Position numbers and translations under genes: made by a program
Part shown: positions 17,482 through 25,491 of the stretch, one piece after another
Layout of the letters: each line of letters begins with the position of its first letter
How positions within the stretch are numbered: the first letter of the stretch is position 1
The notes under the pieces: generated by a model
What the model was told of the DNA's origin: nothing
The model's database searches: none
The model's input: the letters and a program-made list of their open reading frames with translations, nothing else
Assembly (NCBI RefSeq): GCF_963974575.1
Contig: NZ_CAXBBQ010000006.1
Coordinates: 124,001 to 188,000 of the forward strand
Source: Sphingosinicella sp963974575
GTDB lineage: Bacteria; Pseudomonadota; Alphaproteobacteria; Sphingomonadales; Sphingomonadaceae
Length of the DNA stretch: 64,000 bases
Direction: 5' to 3'

Positions 17482-17692
17482 GCCCAATCGAGTACGCTCG
17501 TTACGGTCCGACATCACGGCATAGTCGGCCGTCAGAGGGGCCCGGTTCCGTACGCGTCAACTGTAAGCTGAAGGTGCGAATTTTCAATCCATTTCGTGAT
17601 CTATGGGGATCTGTAAGAGGATGCGGTATTCCGTGCGGGATACAAAGACGGTTCTGCGCCGGCTTGGAGTTAAAAAACTGAAGGCCTGAAAG

Positions 17693-19297
17693 ATGAGCGA
17701 TACGCCAGAGATCACTCTCCACGGCGCGGCACGCACCGTGACGGGCTCCTGCATGGAACTTCGCGTCGGCAAAAGTCGAATGCTGATCGATTGCGGCTTG
17801 TTTCAAGGATCACGCACGCTAGAGGCACTGAATGCCGAGACCTTCGGGTTCGATGCGGCACGCCTCGACGCTGTCATTGTCACCCACGCCCACATCGACC
17901 ACAGTGGTCTTCTGCCTCGCCTGGCGCGCGAGGGATATACAGGACCCCTATGGTGCACAGCGCCCACCCGTGACCTCCTCGGCTGCATGTTGCCCGACGC
18001 GGGCCGCATTCAGGAAAGCGAAACGGAACGGCGCAACCGCCGCGCGGACCGCGCCGATGAGCCTCAGGCCGAGCCGATCTATACCGAGGAGGATGCGAAA
18101 CAGGCCTGCGCGCTTGCAAGGCCCGTCGCCCTCGAACAGTGGTTCGAACCCATGCCGGGCGTCCGCGCCCGACTGTGGAACGCAGGCCATATCCTTGGTT
18201 CGGCTTCCGTCGAGATCGAAGCTGGCGGGACGCGCCTGCTGTTCTCCGGCGACATCGGCCCCGAACACAAGGCCTTCCACCCCGACCCGGAGGCCCCGCA
18301 GAACTTCGACCACGTCATCTGTGAAAGCACATACGGCAACCGTAGCCGTGAACACGTGATGATTGATGAGCGCCGCCGGTTGCTCCTCGCCGAGATCAAG
18401 GCCGCAATGACCCGCGGTGGCAACCTTGTCATTCCCGTATTCGCCCTGGAACGGACCCAGGAACTTCTGCTCGATGTAGCCATGCTTATCAACACCGGCC
18501 AACTGCCCCACACACAGGTCTTCATCGATTCGCCGCTCGCCAGCAAGACCACCGGTGTATTTGCACGTCATGCGGCCGAACTCGAAGACATGGGATCGGG
18601 CGAGATATTCCGGCACGCGGCGTTTCACTACGTCGGCAGCGCTTCCCAATCGATGAGGTTAAACAGCGTGTCCGGCGCCATCATCATGGCGGCTTCAGGC
18701 ATGTGCGAAAGTGGCCGCGTCCGACATCACCTCCGACATAATCTGGGGCGCCGGGACTCAACCGTTCTGTTCGTTGGCTTCCAGGCAGTGGGAACGCTCG
18801 GGCGCACGATCATGGACGGCGCCGCCCGTGTCCGCATTTCCGGCCATGACGTGGCGGTGCGAGCGCAGATCCGGCGTCTCGACAGCTACTCCGCCCACGC
18901 CGACCAGACAGACATCTTGCGCTGGATCAATGATCGCCGGCCGATCGTCGGTAGCATCTTCCTGACACATGGAGAGGCGGACGCGATGGAAAGCCTGCGT
19001 CGGCTGTTGCAGCAAGAGGATGCGGCGGCCTCGATCATCACGCCGGAACTGGGCGAACGCTACGCCTTGCCGCCACGGGCGAAGGCGCGGCGCCTTTCGT
19101 GCGGGCGGATGGATATGGAATCCGTCGTGGGCCGCGACTGGCAGAACGCCTACGCGGACTTCGCCGTCAATCTGAAGCGCGAACTTTCTGAAATCGAAAG
19201 TGCGGCGGCGCGGCGCGAGGCAGTCGAGCGGATGCGTGCAGTGCTGCAATCGTACAAGGCGAACCGAATGAGCAGGAAAACGAGACACAAACTATAA
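17693..19297 (+). CDS. MBL-fold beta-CASP ribonuclease-like protein
   Basis: 534 residues. The metallo-beta-lactamase core carries HAHIDHSGLLPRL, with SGDI for later metal binding. The beta-CASP cap includes CESTYGNR (motif A-like), YSAHADQTDILRWI (motif B) and LTHGEADAMESLRRLL (motif C). This is the KH-less bacterial Ysh1/CPSF73-like group, predicted RNA exo/endonucleases. It is 13 nt before the second Usp gene. In other proteobacteria this protein commonly co-occurs with Usp proteins in low-oxygen stress clusters (from memory). The C-terminal tail is Lys/Arg-rich. Confidence 0.88.
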   Translation: MSDTPEITLHGAARTVTGSCMELRVGKSRMLIDCGLFQGSRTLEALNAETFGFDAARLDAVIVTHAHIDHSGLLPRLAREGYTGPLWCTAPTRDLLGCMLPDAGRIQESETERRNRRADRADEPQAEPIYTEEDAKQACALARPVALEQWFEPMPGVRARLWNAGHILGSASVEIEAGGTRLLFSGDIGPEHKAFHPDPEAPQNFDHVICESTYGNRSREHVMIDERRRLLLAEIKAAMTRGGNLVIPVFALERTQELLLDVAMLINTGQLPHTQVFIDSPLASKTTGVFARHAAELEDMGSGEIFRHAAFHYVGSASQSMRLNSVSGAIIMAASGMCESGRVRHHLRHNLGRRDSTVLFVGFQAVGTLGRTIMDGAARVRISGHDVAVRAQIRRLDSYSAHADQTDILRWINDRRPIVGSIFLTHGEADAMESLRRLLQQEDAAASIITPELGERYALPPRAKARRLSCGRMDMESVVGRDWQNAYADFAVNLKRELSEIESAAARREAVERMRAVLQSYKANRMSRKTRHKL

Positions 19298-19310
19298 AGG
19301 GAGAGCGGAA

Positions 19311-20117
19311 ATGACGACCGGCGAATCCGCCGCGCAGTTGCGGCATCTGCTGCTTGCCACCGACCTCGGCGCTCGAAGCGATCGTGCGCTCGACAGGGCG
19401 GTGATGCTCGCGCGGGAATGGAATGCGAAGCTCACCGTCGTCCACGCCGTCGATCCAAATTACCACGTCCGCGACCTCCGCAGGGAGTGGAACTCCCCTT
19501 CCTGGCGTCGGCCGCCTGACCCGGTCAAGGCGGCGATGGGACGCATTCAGGCCGACCTTTTCGATCTCGACATTCCTCTGGATGTCATTGCTAAAAGCGG
19601 AGAGCCTTCCGAGGTCATTGTTCGGACAGCGGAACGTATCGGCGCAGATCTGATTGTGATCGGCATTGCGCGCGATGAGGCGCTCGGGCGCAAGCTCCTC
19701 GGCGATACGGTACACAAACTTGTCCAGAAGGCTCCGGCACCGCTCCTCATTGTTCGCAACCGCCCGAAGCGGATGTACGGCAAAATTGTCGTAGCGACCG
19801 ATTTTTCGCCTGCCTCCGGCGTCGCGCTCAGCCACGCGGTCGCTTTCTTTCCCATGGCGGATTTCACGCTCTTCAACGGCTACTCCATACCATTTTCAGG
19901 CATACTCGACGCGTGGAACGTCCGCGATGAGTTTGATGAATGGGGTCAGAAGGCATGCGACAGATTCCTGTCGGAAGCGAAACTGCCTGAAGTGTTTGCC
20001 GCGCGCGCCACGCGCCTTATCGAGCCGGGAGAGCCGGAACGGCTTCTGAACGAGCTTGTCTCCGGCGGTCGCGTCGATCTTATGGCCTGCCACAGCAGCA
20101 ACGGCCATGCATCTTGA
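19311..20117 (+). CDS. Universal stress protein with truncated C-terminal domain
   Basis: 268 residues. The first UspA domain is complete (LLLATDLGARSDRALDRAV through IRNRPKR-like end LLIVRNRPKR). The second starts at KIVVATDFSPAS but ends abruptly at VDLMACHSSNGHAS, where the G-x2-G-x9-G ATP motif and last strand/helix should follow. About 25 residues of the fold seem to be missing. Its last 11 nt overlap the GMC oxidoreductase gene. It may be a remnant cut by the recombination that brought in the GMC gene, or a functional one-and-a-half-domain form. Confidence 0.8.
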   Translation: MTTGESAAQLRHLLLATDLGARSDRALDRAVMLAREWNAKLTVVHAVDPNYHVRDLRREWNSPSWRRPPDPVKAAMGRIQADLFDLDIPLDVIAKSGEPSEVIVRTAERIGADLIVIGIARDEALGRKLLGDTVHKLVQKAPAPLLIVRNRPKRMYGKIVVATDFSPASGVALSHAVAFFPMADFTLFNGYSIPFSGILDAWNVRDEFDEWGQKACDRFLSEAKLPEVFAARATRLIEPGEPERLLNELVSGGRVDLMACHSSNGHAS

Positions 20118-21981
20118 TCTTCAATTTGACGACCTTCCCGCCACGCGGCTGACGGAAGTGTGCATCATCGGCGCAGGCGCGGCGGGCATTGGTGTTGCCC
20201 GCCGCCTGCTCGCGCAGGGACGCAGCGTCGTCCTCCTCGAAAGCGGCGGCCTCGACTACGAGCCGGACACGGCGGACCTCGGTGCCGGGCGCAATGTCGG
20301 CGAAGACTATTACGACCTCGAGGATTCGCGCCTGCGCTTCTTCGGCGGCACAACGGCGATCTGGGGCGGCCGCTGCGCTGAGCTCGATCCCATCGATTTC
20401 GAGCGCCGCGACTGGGTGCCTCACTCGGGCTGGCCGATCTCCCGCGAAACGCTGGAGCCCTATTACCGCGAGGCATGGTCGGAACTGGGCTTTCCGCAAG
20501 GCCCGGATGGCGCTCAGGCCATGAAGGCCGCAGGCGTGCCGCTCCCGGACCTTGATCCCGCTCGACTTTCGCTCGGCACGTGGCAGTTCGATGAGCGTTT
20601 CAACCGCTTCACCTTCGATGCCTGCGCGGATCTCCGCGCGCATCCGCGCTGCACCATCATCACCCACGCCACCGTCACCCGCATCGCGGCAAGCGAAGGT
20701 CGCGCCATCACCCATGTCGAGGCGAAAAGCCTTTCCGGCCGCGGCATCCGCGTGCACGCCCGCCACTTCGTCCTCGCGGCGGGCGGCCTGGAAAACCCGC
20801 GCCTGCTGCTTGCCAACCGCCTCGGCAACGATCGCGATCTCGTCGGCCGCTTCTTCATGGAACACCCGCACGCACGCGGCGGGCGCGTTGTGGACGGCGA
20901 CACATGGGCACTGCTGAAGGCCTTCGCGCGCCCACACCGCGTCGATGGCCGAAAGGTTGCCGCGCTCATCACGCCGAGCGCTGCACGGCAGGCGGAACGC
21001 CGCATCCTCAACACCTCGATGATCGTCGCCGGCCGCCAACCGGCGAGCGCCCACCAGTTCATCGGGATGCGCGCCTATTCGGGCCTCAAGCACAAAACGC
21101 CGCCGACGCGCGCCGGGCGCGGGCTCTGGATGCTCACCAAGCGCGCAGCCTCGTTCGTGCAGGAGCGCGCGGACCCCCTGCGCCCCTGGCTGCTTCACAA
21201 GATGGGCGGTCTCGATCTTGCGCTCCTCGTCCGCGCCGAGCAGGCGCCGAACCCGGACAGCCGCGTTCAGCTTGATACGGAAACGGACCCGCTTGGCGTC
21301 CCGCGCATCACGCTCGATTGGCGCCTCACCGAGCTCGACATCGAAAGCGTCGCCGTGCTCGCGCAGGATTTCGGGCATGAACTCGAACGCCTCGGCATGG
21401 GACGTGTCGAGATGGCGGAGTGGCTGCTCGGCAGCGGGCGCCGCTGGAGGACAGACCCGCTCATCAGTTCGCACCCCATCGGCGGCTATCACCATATCGG
21501 CACCACGCGCATGGCAGACAGCCCGGCGCAGGGCGTGTGCGACGCCGAAGGCCGCGTGCATGGCCATGCAAATCTCTACGTCGCCGGCAGTTCGCTGTTC
21601 CCCACCTCGGGCTGGGCAAATCCGACACTCACGATCGTCGCGCTCGCCAAGCGCACGGGGGATGCCGTGGCCGATAGGCTCAATCGCGCGCAGCCACAGC
21701 CCCTCCGCGAGCCGCAGCCGGCGGTTCGCCCGGCACGCGCAGTATCTGCGCGCCGGTGGTCGATCAGGCCAGAACTGGCCGCTGCCGTGATCTTCGGGCT
21801 CATGCTGGTGGGCGATCAGACGATGGACAACGAGTTCGACATGTTCCCCGATGCCGCGCCGATCGACGACACGGTTCCCGCAGCACCGACCTTTCAGACA
21901 CCCGATGACCAAGAGGAGGATGATGAGGACCCGGCCACGAAGCAGACACGGGAGCCCGACAGCCCCTTGCCGCGGGCATGA
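20107..21981 (+). CDS. GMC-family FAD-dependent oxidoreductase
   Basis: 624 residues. The N-terminal Rossmann motif CIIGAGAAGIGVARRL is followed by the FFGGTTAIWGGRC block. The C-terminal GMC region has GGYHHIGTTRMA, with His residues in the active-site area, and GSSLFPTSGWANPTLTIVALA. The substrate is probably an alcohol or sugar, but none is indicated. The normal GMC end is near residue 535 (DAVADRLNRA). About 90 further residues follow: a Pro/Arg-rich stretch, a hydrophobic patch (AAAVIFGLMLVG) and an acidic low-complexity tail (PDDQEEDDED). Start ATG 20107; an upstream extension to 20056 lies inside the Usp gene. Confidence 0.85.
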   Translation: MHLDLQFDDLPATRLTEVCIIGAGAAGIGVARRLLAQGRSVVLLESGGLDYEPDTADLGAGRNVGEDYYDLEDSRLRFFGGTTAIWGGRCAELDPIDFERRDWVPHSGWPISRETLEPYYREAWSELGFPQGPDGAQAMKAAGVPLPDLDPARLSLGTWQFDERFNRFTFDACADLRAHPRCTIITHATVTRIAASEGRAITHVEAKSLSGRGIRVHARHFVLAAGGLENPRLLLANRLGNDRDLVGRFFMEHPHARGGRVVDGDTWALLKAFARPHRVDGRKVAALITPSAARQAERRILNTSMIVAGRQPASAHQFIGMRAYSGLKHKTPPTRAGRGLWMLTKRAASFVQERADPLRPWLLHKMGGLDLALLVRAEQAPNPDSRVQLDTETDPLGVPRITLDWRLTELDIESVAVLAQDFGHELERLGMGRVEMAEWLLGSGRRWRTDPLISSHPIGGYHHIGTTRMADSPAQGVCDAEGRVHGHANLYVAGSSLFPTSGWANPTLTIVALAKRTGDAVADRLNRAQPQPLREPQPAVRPARAVSARRWSIRPELAAAVIFGLMLVGDQTMDNEFDMFPDAAPIDDTVPAAPTFQTPDDQEEDDEDPATKQTREPDSPLPRA

Positions 21982-21994
21982 CCTATACGGCGCT

Positions 21995-22066
21995 ATGACA
22001 TTTGCGGGAATCCCCTGGATGAAGAACCCGATGTTCTTCGATGTCGACGACCTGCCGGCGGAATAA
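21995..22066 (+). CDS. Tiny ORF, 23 residues, unknown
   Basis: MTFAGIPWMKNPMFFDVDDL plus three residues, ending TAA. It lies 13 nt after the GMC gene and converges on the integrase. Only a weak ribosome site is seen. The composition (Trp, Met, Phe, Asp) is not that of random GC-rich sequence, but it may be noncoding. Confidence 0.2.
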   Translation: MTFAGIPWMKNPMFFDVDDLPAE

Positions 22067-22072
22067 GCGTAA

Positions 22073-23257
22073 TCAGGCGGCAGCTTGCGTGGCCGCGTCC
22101 GGCTCCCCTGCGCAGTAGCCCCCCCAGGCTTCCATAAGCTTACGGCGTTTCTCGAAGAGATCGCCGCGCCGATAAGCGGCCTCTGCCTTGTTGGGGATGG
22201 TATGCGCAAGTGCCATCTCGCAGACCTCATGCGGGAAGCCGGTTGTCTCCGAAGCCCAGTCCCGAAAGCTCGACCGGAAGCCATGCACCGTGACTCCGGC
22301 CTTCATGCGCCGCAGCAGCATCGACATCGCCATGATCGACAGCGGCTTGTCGGGAGACGTGCCGGAGAACACGAACCCCGTCTTGCCATCTTCATGAAGC
22401 GCCGAGACGATCGCCATCGCTTGCGGCGACAATGGAACGCGGTGTTCACGCCCCGCCTTCATGCGTCTGGCCGGCACGGTCCACACCGCCTTGTCGAGAT
22501 CGATCTCAGGCCAGCGAGCGCCCAGCACTTCGCCCGAACGCCCCGCCGTCAGGATCGTGAATGCGAGTGCGCGTGCCGCCATCGCCGGTCGCTCGTCGAG
22601 TGACACCATGAACGTAGGGATCGCGTCATACGCCAGCGCCGTATGATGCCCGCGCGACAGGCGCTGCCGCTTGGGCAGCAGCTGGTCGAGATGCCCGCGC
22701 CAACGCGCCGGGTTTTCTCCGCCTCGGAAGCCCTTGGCCCGCGCAGCATCGAGCACGTTCTCGATGCGGCCGCGCAGCCGCTCGGCAGTCTCGGGCGTCC
22801 GTGCCCAGAGTGGTCGCAGCACTGAGAGCACATCCTCGGTACTGACCTCGTTGACCGGCAGGCTCCGGATTGGTTTGGCATAGACTGTCAGCGTCATCGT
22901 CCACTGCGCGGCGTGCTTGGCATTTCTCCAAGAGGGCCGCATCGTCTCGACATAACGGTCCGCCCATTCGCCGAAGCTCGGGATCTCGTTGTGGCGGATG
23001 CGCTCGGCCTTCGGATCCTTGCCCGACGCGATGGTTGCCCGCAGCTCGGCCGCCTTCGCCCGCGCGTCGGCTAGCGAAAGGTCGCGGGCGCTACCGAGCC
23101 CAAGCTCAGCGCGCTTTCCGAAGCGCGTATAGAGGAAAATCCAGCGCCGCCGGCTGCCATCGATCGACAGGTAAAGGCCGCCACCGTCGGCATGACGGCC
23201 ATCCGTCTTCAGCTTCGCCACCTGCACTGCTGTCAGCCTGTTTAGCGTTCGCGACAC
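22073..23257 (-). CDS. Tyrosine-type integrase of the genomic island
   Basis: 394 residues. The N-terminal DUF4102/arm-binding domain (LTAVQVAKLKTDGRHADGGG) is followed by a SAM-like core-binding domain and a catalytic domain. Catalytic residues are Arg in TAGRSGEVLGARW, HGFR (HxxR), His in ALAHTI and the nucleophile Tyr in AAYRRGDLFEKR. This is the P4/CP4-type family that targets tRNA 3' ends. It begins 177 bp inside the right attachment repeat and reads into the island. Three 12-bp repeats lie immediately before its start. The gene looks intact. Confidence 0.95.
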   Translation of the reverse strand: MSRTLNRLTAVQVAKLKTDGRHADGGGLYLSIDGSRRRWIFLYTRFGKRAELGLGSARDLSLADARAKAAELRATIASGKDPKAERIRHNEIPSFGEWADRYVETMRPSWRNAKHAAQWTMTLTVYAKPIRSLPVNEVSTEDVLSVLRPLWARTPETAERLRGRIENVLDAARAKGFRGGENPARWRGHLDQLLPKRQRLSRGHHTALAYDAIPTFMVSLDERPAMAARALAFTILTAGRSGEVLGARWPEIDLDKAVWTVPARRMKAGREHRVPLSPQAMAIVSALHEDGKTGFVFSGTSPDKPLSIMAMSMLLRRMKAGVTVHGFRSSFRDWASETTGFPHEVCEMALAHTIPNKAEAAYRRGDLFEKRRKLMEAWGGYCAGEPDAATQAAA

Positions 23258-23268
23258 TTTCGCCTCCC

Positions 23269-23304
23269 GGCCCCACTTTGGGCCCTACTTTCGGCCCCAC
23301 TTTA
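23269..23304. repeat. Three tandem 12-bp repeats upstream of the integrase
   Basis: GGCCCCACTTTG, GGCCCTACTTTC and GGCCCCACTTTA, contiguous. They start 12 bp before the integrase start codon. They are related to the two copies at 16486-16509 and are candidate arm-type sites, possibly also autoregulatory. Confidence 0.65.
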
Positions 23305-23433
23305 TGACCGGGATTAAGCGGGATGTCGAGAGACGCTCAGGGAACCGCGTTGCACTCAATATATTGATATATATATGTTTAGTGAAATCTCTTGGTAGAA
23401 ATCGAACCCTCGTGAAACAGGCCATACGGCGGA

Positions 23434-23448
23434 CACCCTGTCCGCCAA
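23434..23448 (+). repeat. Right attachment-site repeat (attR)
   Basis: Exact copy of the 15-bp repeat at the tRNA end. Here it is the right half of a perfect hairpin GGCGGACA-CCC-TGTCCGCC (23429-23447). Confidence 0.85.
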
Positions 23449-23464
23449 TTTCTCGCGCAGACTC

Positions 23465-24010
23465 TCAGTGCTTTTGCTGTGTCATCCGGTCCACCCAGGC
23501 GATGCCGATCGCCGAGATGATGAAGACGGTGTGGATGATCGTCTGCCACAGCACGCCGGCCTCGGTGATGCGTGCGTTCGGCATCCCGATGTTGCTTGCC
23601 TCGATGAAGGTGCGCAGCAGGTGGATCGACGAGATGCCGATAATCGCCATCGCGAGCTTCACCTTGAGCACGCCCGCGTTCACGTGGCTCAGCCATTCTG
23701 GTTGGTCGGGATGGCCCTTGAGGCCCAGGCGAGAGACAAAGGTCTCATAACCGCCGACAATGACCATCACGAGCAGGTTCGAGATCATCACCACGTCGAT
23801 GAGGCCGAGAACCAAAAGCATGATCTGCTGCTCGGTGAACTCCCAGCTGTGCATGACGAGGTGGTACAGCTCCTTCAGGAACAGGAGCACATAGACGCCC
23901 TGCGCGACGATGAGGCCCAGGTAGAGCGGCAGCTGCAGCCAGCGTGAGCTGAAGATGAGAAGCGGAAGCGGGCGGAGAGGCGACGATGCGCCTGAAGTGG
24001 GATCGGACAT
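23465..24010 (-). CDS. UPF0114 / YqhA family membrane protein
   Basis: 181 residues with four predicted membrane segments (LQLPLYLGLIVAQGVYVLLF, IMLLVLGLIDVVMISNLLVM, VKLAMAIIGISSIHLL, TIIHTVFIISAIGIAWV). The LVMVIVGGYETFVSRL block is characteristic of the TIGR00645/YqhA family. Function unknown. It is the first chromosomal gene to the right of the island, ending 17 nt beyond attR. Confidence 0.88.
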   Translation of the reverse strand: MSDPTSGASSPLRPLPLLIFSSRWLQLPLYLGLIVAQGVYVLLFLKELYHLVMHSWEFTEQQIMLLVLGLIDVVMISNLLVMVIVGGYETFVSRLGLKGHPDQPEWLSHVNAGVLKVKLAMAIIGISSIHLLRTFIEASNIGMPNARITEAGVLWQTIIHTVFIISAIGIAWVDRMTQQKH

Positions 24011-24166
24011 GCAAGCGGCCTACAAAGGACGCGGCGATTCTCCAAGGCCGTTCCGCTGCGGGAAACCCCGCGTTGCAAGCGCGCCCCCTCCCCGCCCGCT
24101 TCCGCGTTCCTACATGGGAACCCGAAGGCGGAAGGTTTGCCTCTTCCGCGCACAGGAGCATGAGAC

Positions 24167-25027
24167 ATGAAGACGATCACAACGCGCCACACCAACGAAC
24201 AGCCCCACTGGGTGGGCGACGGCTTTCCGGTGCGCTCGCTGATCTCCTACCACGCGCAGGGCAGCGCGATCAGCCCGTTCCTGCTGCTCGACTACGCAGG
24301 CCCGCACGTGTTCGAACCTGCCGAAACCCCGCGCGGCGTGGGCACCCACCCGCACCGCGGCTTCGAGACGGTCACAATCGTCTACGACGGCGAGGTTGAG
24401 CACAAGGATTCCGCCGGGAACGGCGGCGTCATCGGCCCCGGCGACGTGCAGTGGATGACGGCGGCCGGCGGCGTGCTCCACGAGGAGTTCCACTCGAAGG
24501 GCTTCACGCGCGCGGGCGGGCCGTTCCGCATGGTTCAGCTGTGGGTGAACCTGCCTGCGAAGGACAAGATGGCGGCCCCCGGCTACCAGTCGATCGTGGA
24601 CGCGGACATTCCGGTCGTCGACCTCGACGGCGGCAAGGCGCGGATCATTGCGGGCACGCTCGGCGGCAAGACCGGCCCGGCGCGGACGTTTACCCCGGTC
24701 AACGTCTGGGACGTGCGGCTGGATGATGGCGCGGACGTGACGCTCGACCTGCCCGAAGGCCACACGACGCTTGTCGTCGTGCTGTCCGGCCGGGTGCTGG
24801 TGAACGGCGAGGATGCGGCAAGCGCTGAAGTGCTGGAGCTGAGCCGGACGGGAACCACCGCGCGGTTCACGGCGGAGGCCGAAACCACGCTGCTCGTGCT
24901 CACCGGCGAGCCGATCGATGAACCGATCGTCGGCTACGGTCCGTTCGTGATGAACAGCGAGGCGGATATCCGCACCGCCATCGACGACTTCAACAGCGGT
25001 CGCTTCGGCCGGATGGCTGCGGCATAG
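24167..25027 (+). CDS. Pirin family protein
   Basis: 286-residue double-cupin protein. The metal motif is HPHRGFETVT with the nearby EHKDSAGNGGVIGPGDVQWM and HEEF. The pirin C-terminal cupin follows, including EPIDEPIVGYGPFVMN, the conserved pirin end. Some members are quercetinases; others sense iron state. It is 57 nt before the OsmC-like gene on the same strand, which suggests a small redox-stress pair. Confidence 0.92.
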   Translation: MKTITTRHTNEQPHWVGDGFPVRSLISYHAQGSAISPFLLLDYAGPHVFEPAETPRGVGTHPHRGFETVTIVYDGEVEHKDSAGNGGVIGPGDVQWMTAAGGVLHEEFHSKGFTRAGGPFRMVQLWVNLPAKDKMAAPGYQSIVDADIPVVDLDGGKARIIAGTLGGKTGPARTFTPVNVWDVRLDDGADVTLDLPEGHTTLVVVLSGRVLVNGEDAASAEVLELSRTGTTARFTAEAETTLLVLTGEPIDEPIVGYGPFVMNSEADIRTAIDDFNSGRFGRMAAA

Positions 25028-25083
25028 TGGAAGGGAGGCAGGCGCGCACCGTCTGCCTCCCTTTTCCCGCTTCAGGAGGCGAC

Positions 25084-25491
25084 ATGGCCGAAATCACGAT
25101 TGCGCGCGTCACCGCCGACATCGGCACGGACGACTACAGGGTCGATGTGCGTGCCGGGCATCATACGTTCGTGTCCGACGAGCCCGAGAAAATGGGTGGC
25201 AAGGACGCGGGGCCGGCACCGTTCCAGCTTCTGCTCGCCGCGCTCGGATCGTGCACGGCGATCACGCTGCGCATGTATGCCAAGCGCAAGGACTGGCCGC
25301 TCGAACGCGCCGAGGTCGCGATGCGGCACCTGAAGGATGGCGATACCGCGCGGATCGAGCGTGTGCTGACGCTGACCGGCGACCTTTCAGAAGAGCAGCG
25401 CGCGCGGCTCGCGGACATCGCCGAGCGCACGCCGGTGACGCTCGCGATCAAGAACGGCGTGCCCGTCAAAACGACGCTCAGCGGATCCTGA
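25084..25491 (+). CDS. OsmC family protein
   Basis: 135 residues, with the start at ATG 25084 after AGGAGG. The first redox cysteine lies in AALGSCTAITLRMYAKRK. At the second cysteine position of OsmC/Ohr (normally CPV) the sequence is ERTPVTLAI, so only one Cys of the pair is present. A two-cysteine peroxidase cycle is therefore doubtful, though this one-cysteine subgroup is common. The last 14 nt overlap the convergent quinone reductase gene. Confidence 0.9.
   Translation: MAEITIARVTADIGTDDYRVDVRAGHHTFVSDEPEKMGGKDAGPAPFQLLLAALGSCTAITLRMYAKRKDWPLERAEVAMRHLKDGDTARIERVLTLTGDLSEEQRARLADIAERTPVTLAIKNGVPVKTTLSGS

Larger units (their letters stand above)
16419..23448. mobile_element. Integrative genomic island inserted in tRNA-Ser(UGA)
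   Basis: About 7.0 kb bounded by a 15-bp direct repeat (CACCCTGTCCGCCAA) at 16419-16433, inside the tRNA 3' end, and at 23434-23448. A tyrosine integrase lies next to the right copy. Related 12-bp tandem repeats sit just inside both ends. Cargo: a tandem UspA protein, a beta-CASP nuclease, a second (truncated) UspA protein, a GMC oxidoreductase and a tiny ORF. The tRNA stays intact because insertion restores its 3' end. No conjugation, excisionase or replication genes are visible, so it is probably not self-transmissible. Confidence 0.85.

Noticed and set aside
20080..22284. 734-codon open frame antisense to the GMC oxidoreductase
   Set aside because: His/Arg/Ala-rich, no domain, entirely opposite a gene with clear FAD motifs; a high-GC shadow frame.
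23340..23400. Run of TATATA between the integrase and attR
   Set aside because: AT-rich spacer with short imperfect palindromes; no conserved site or gene recognised.
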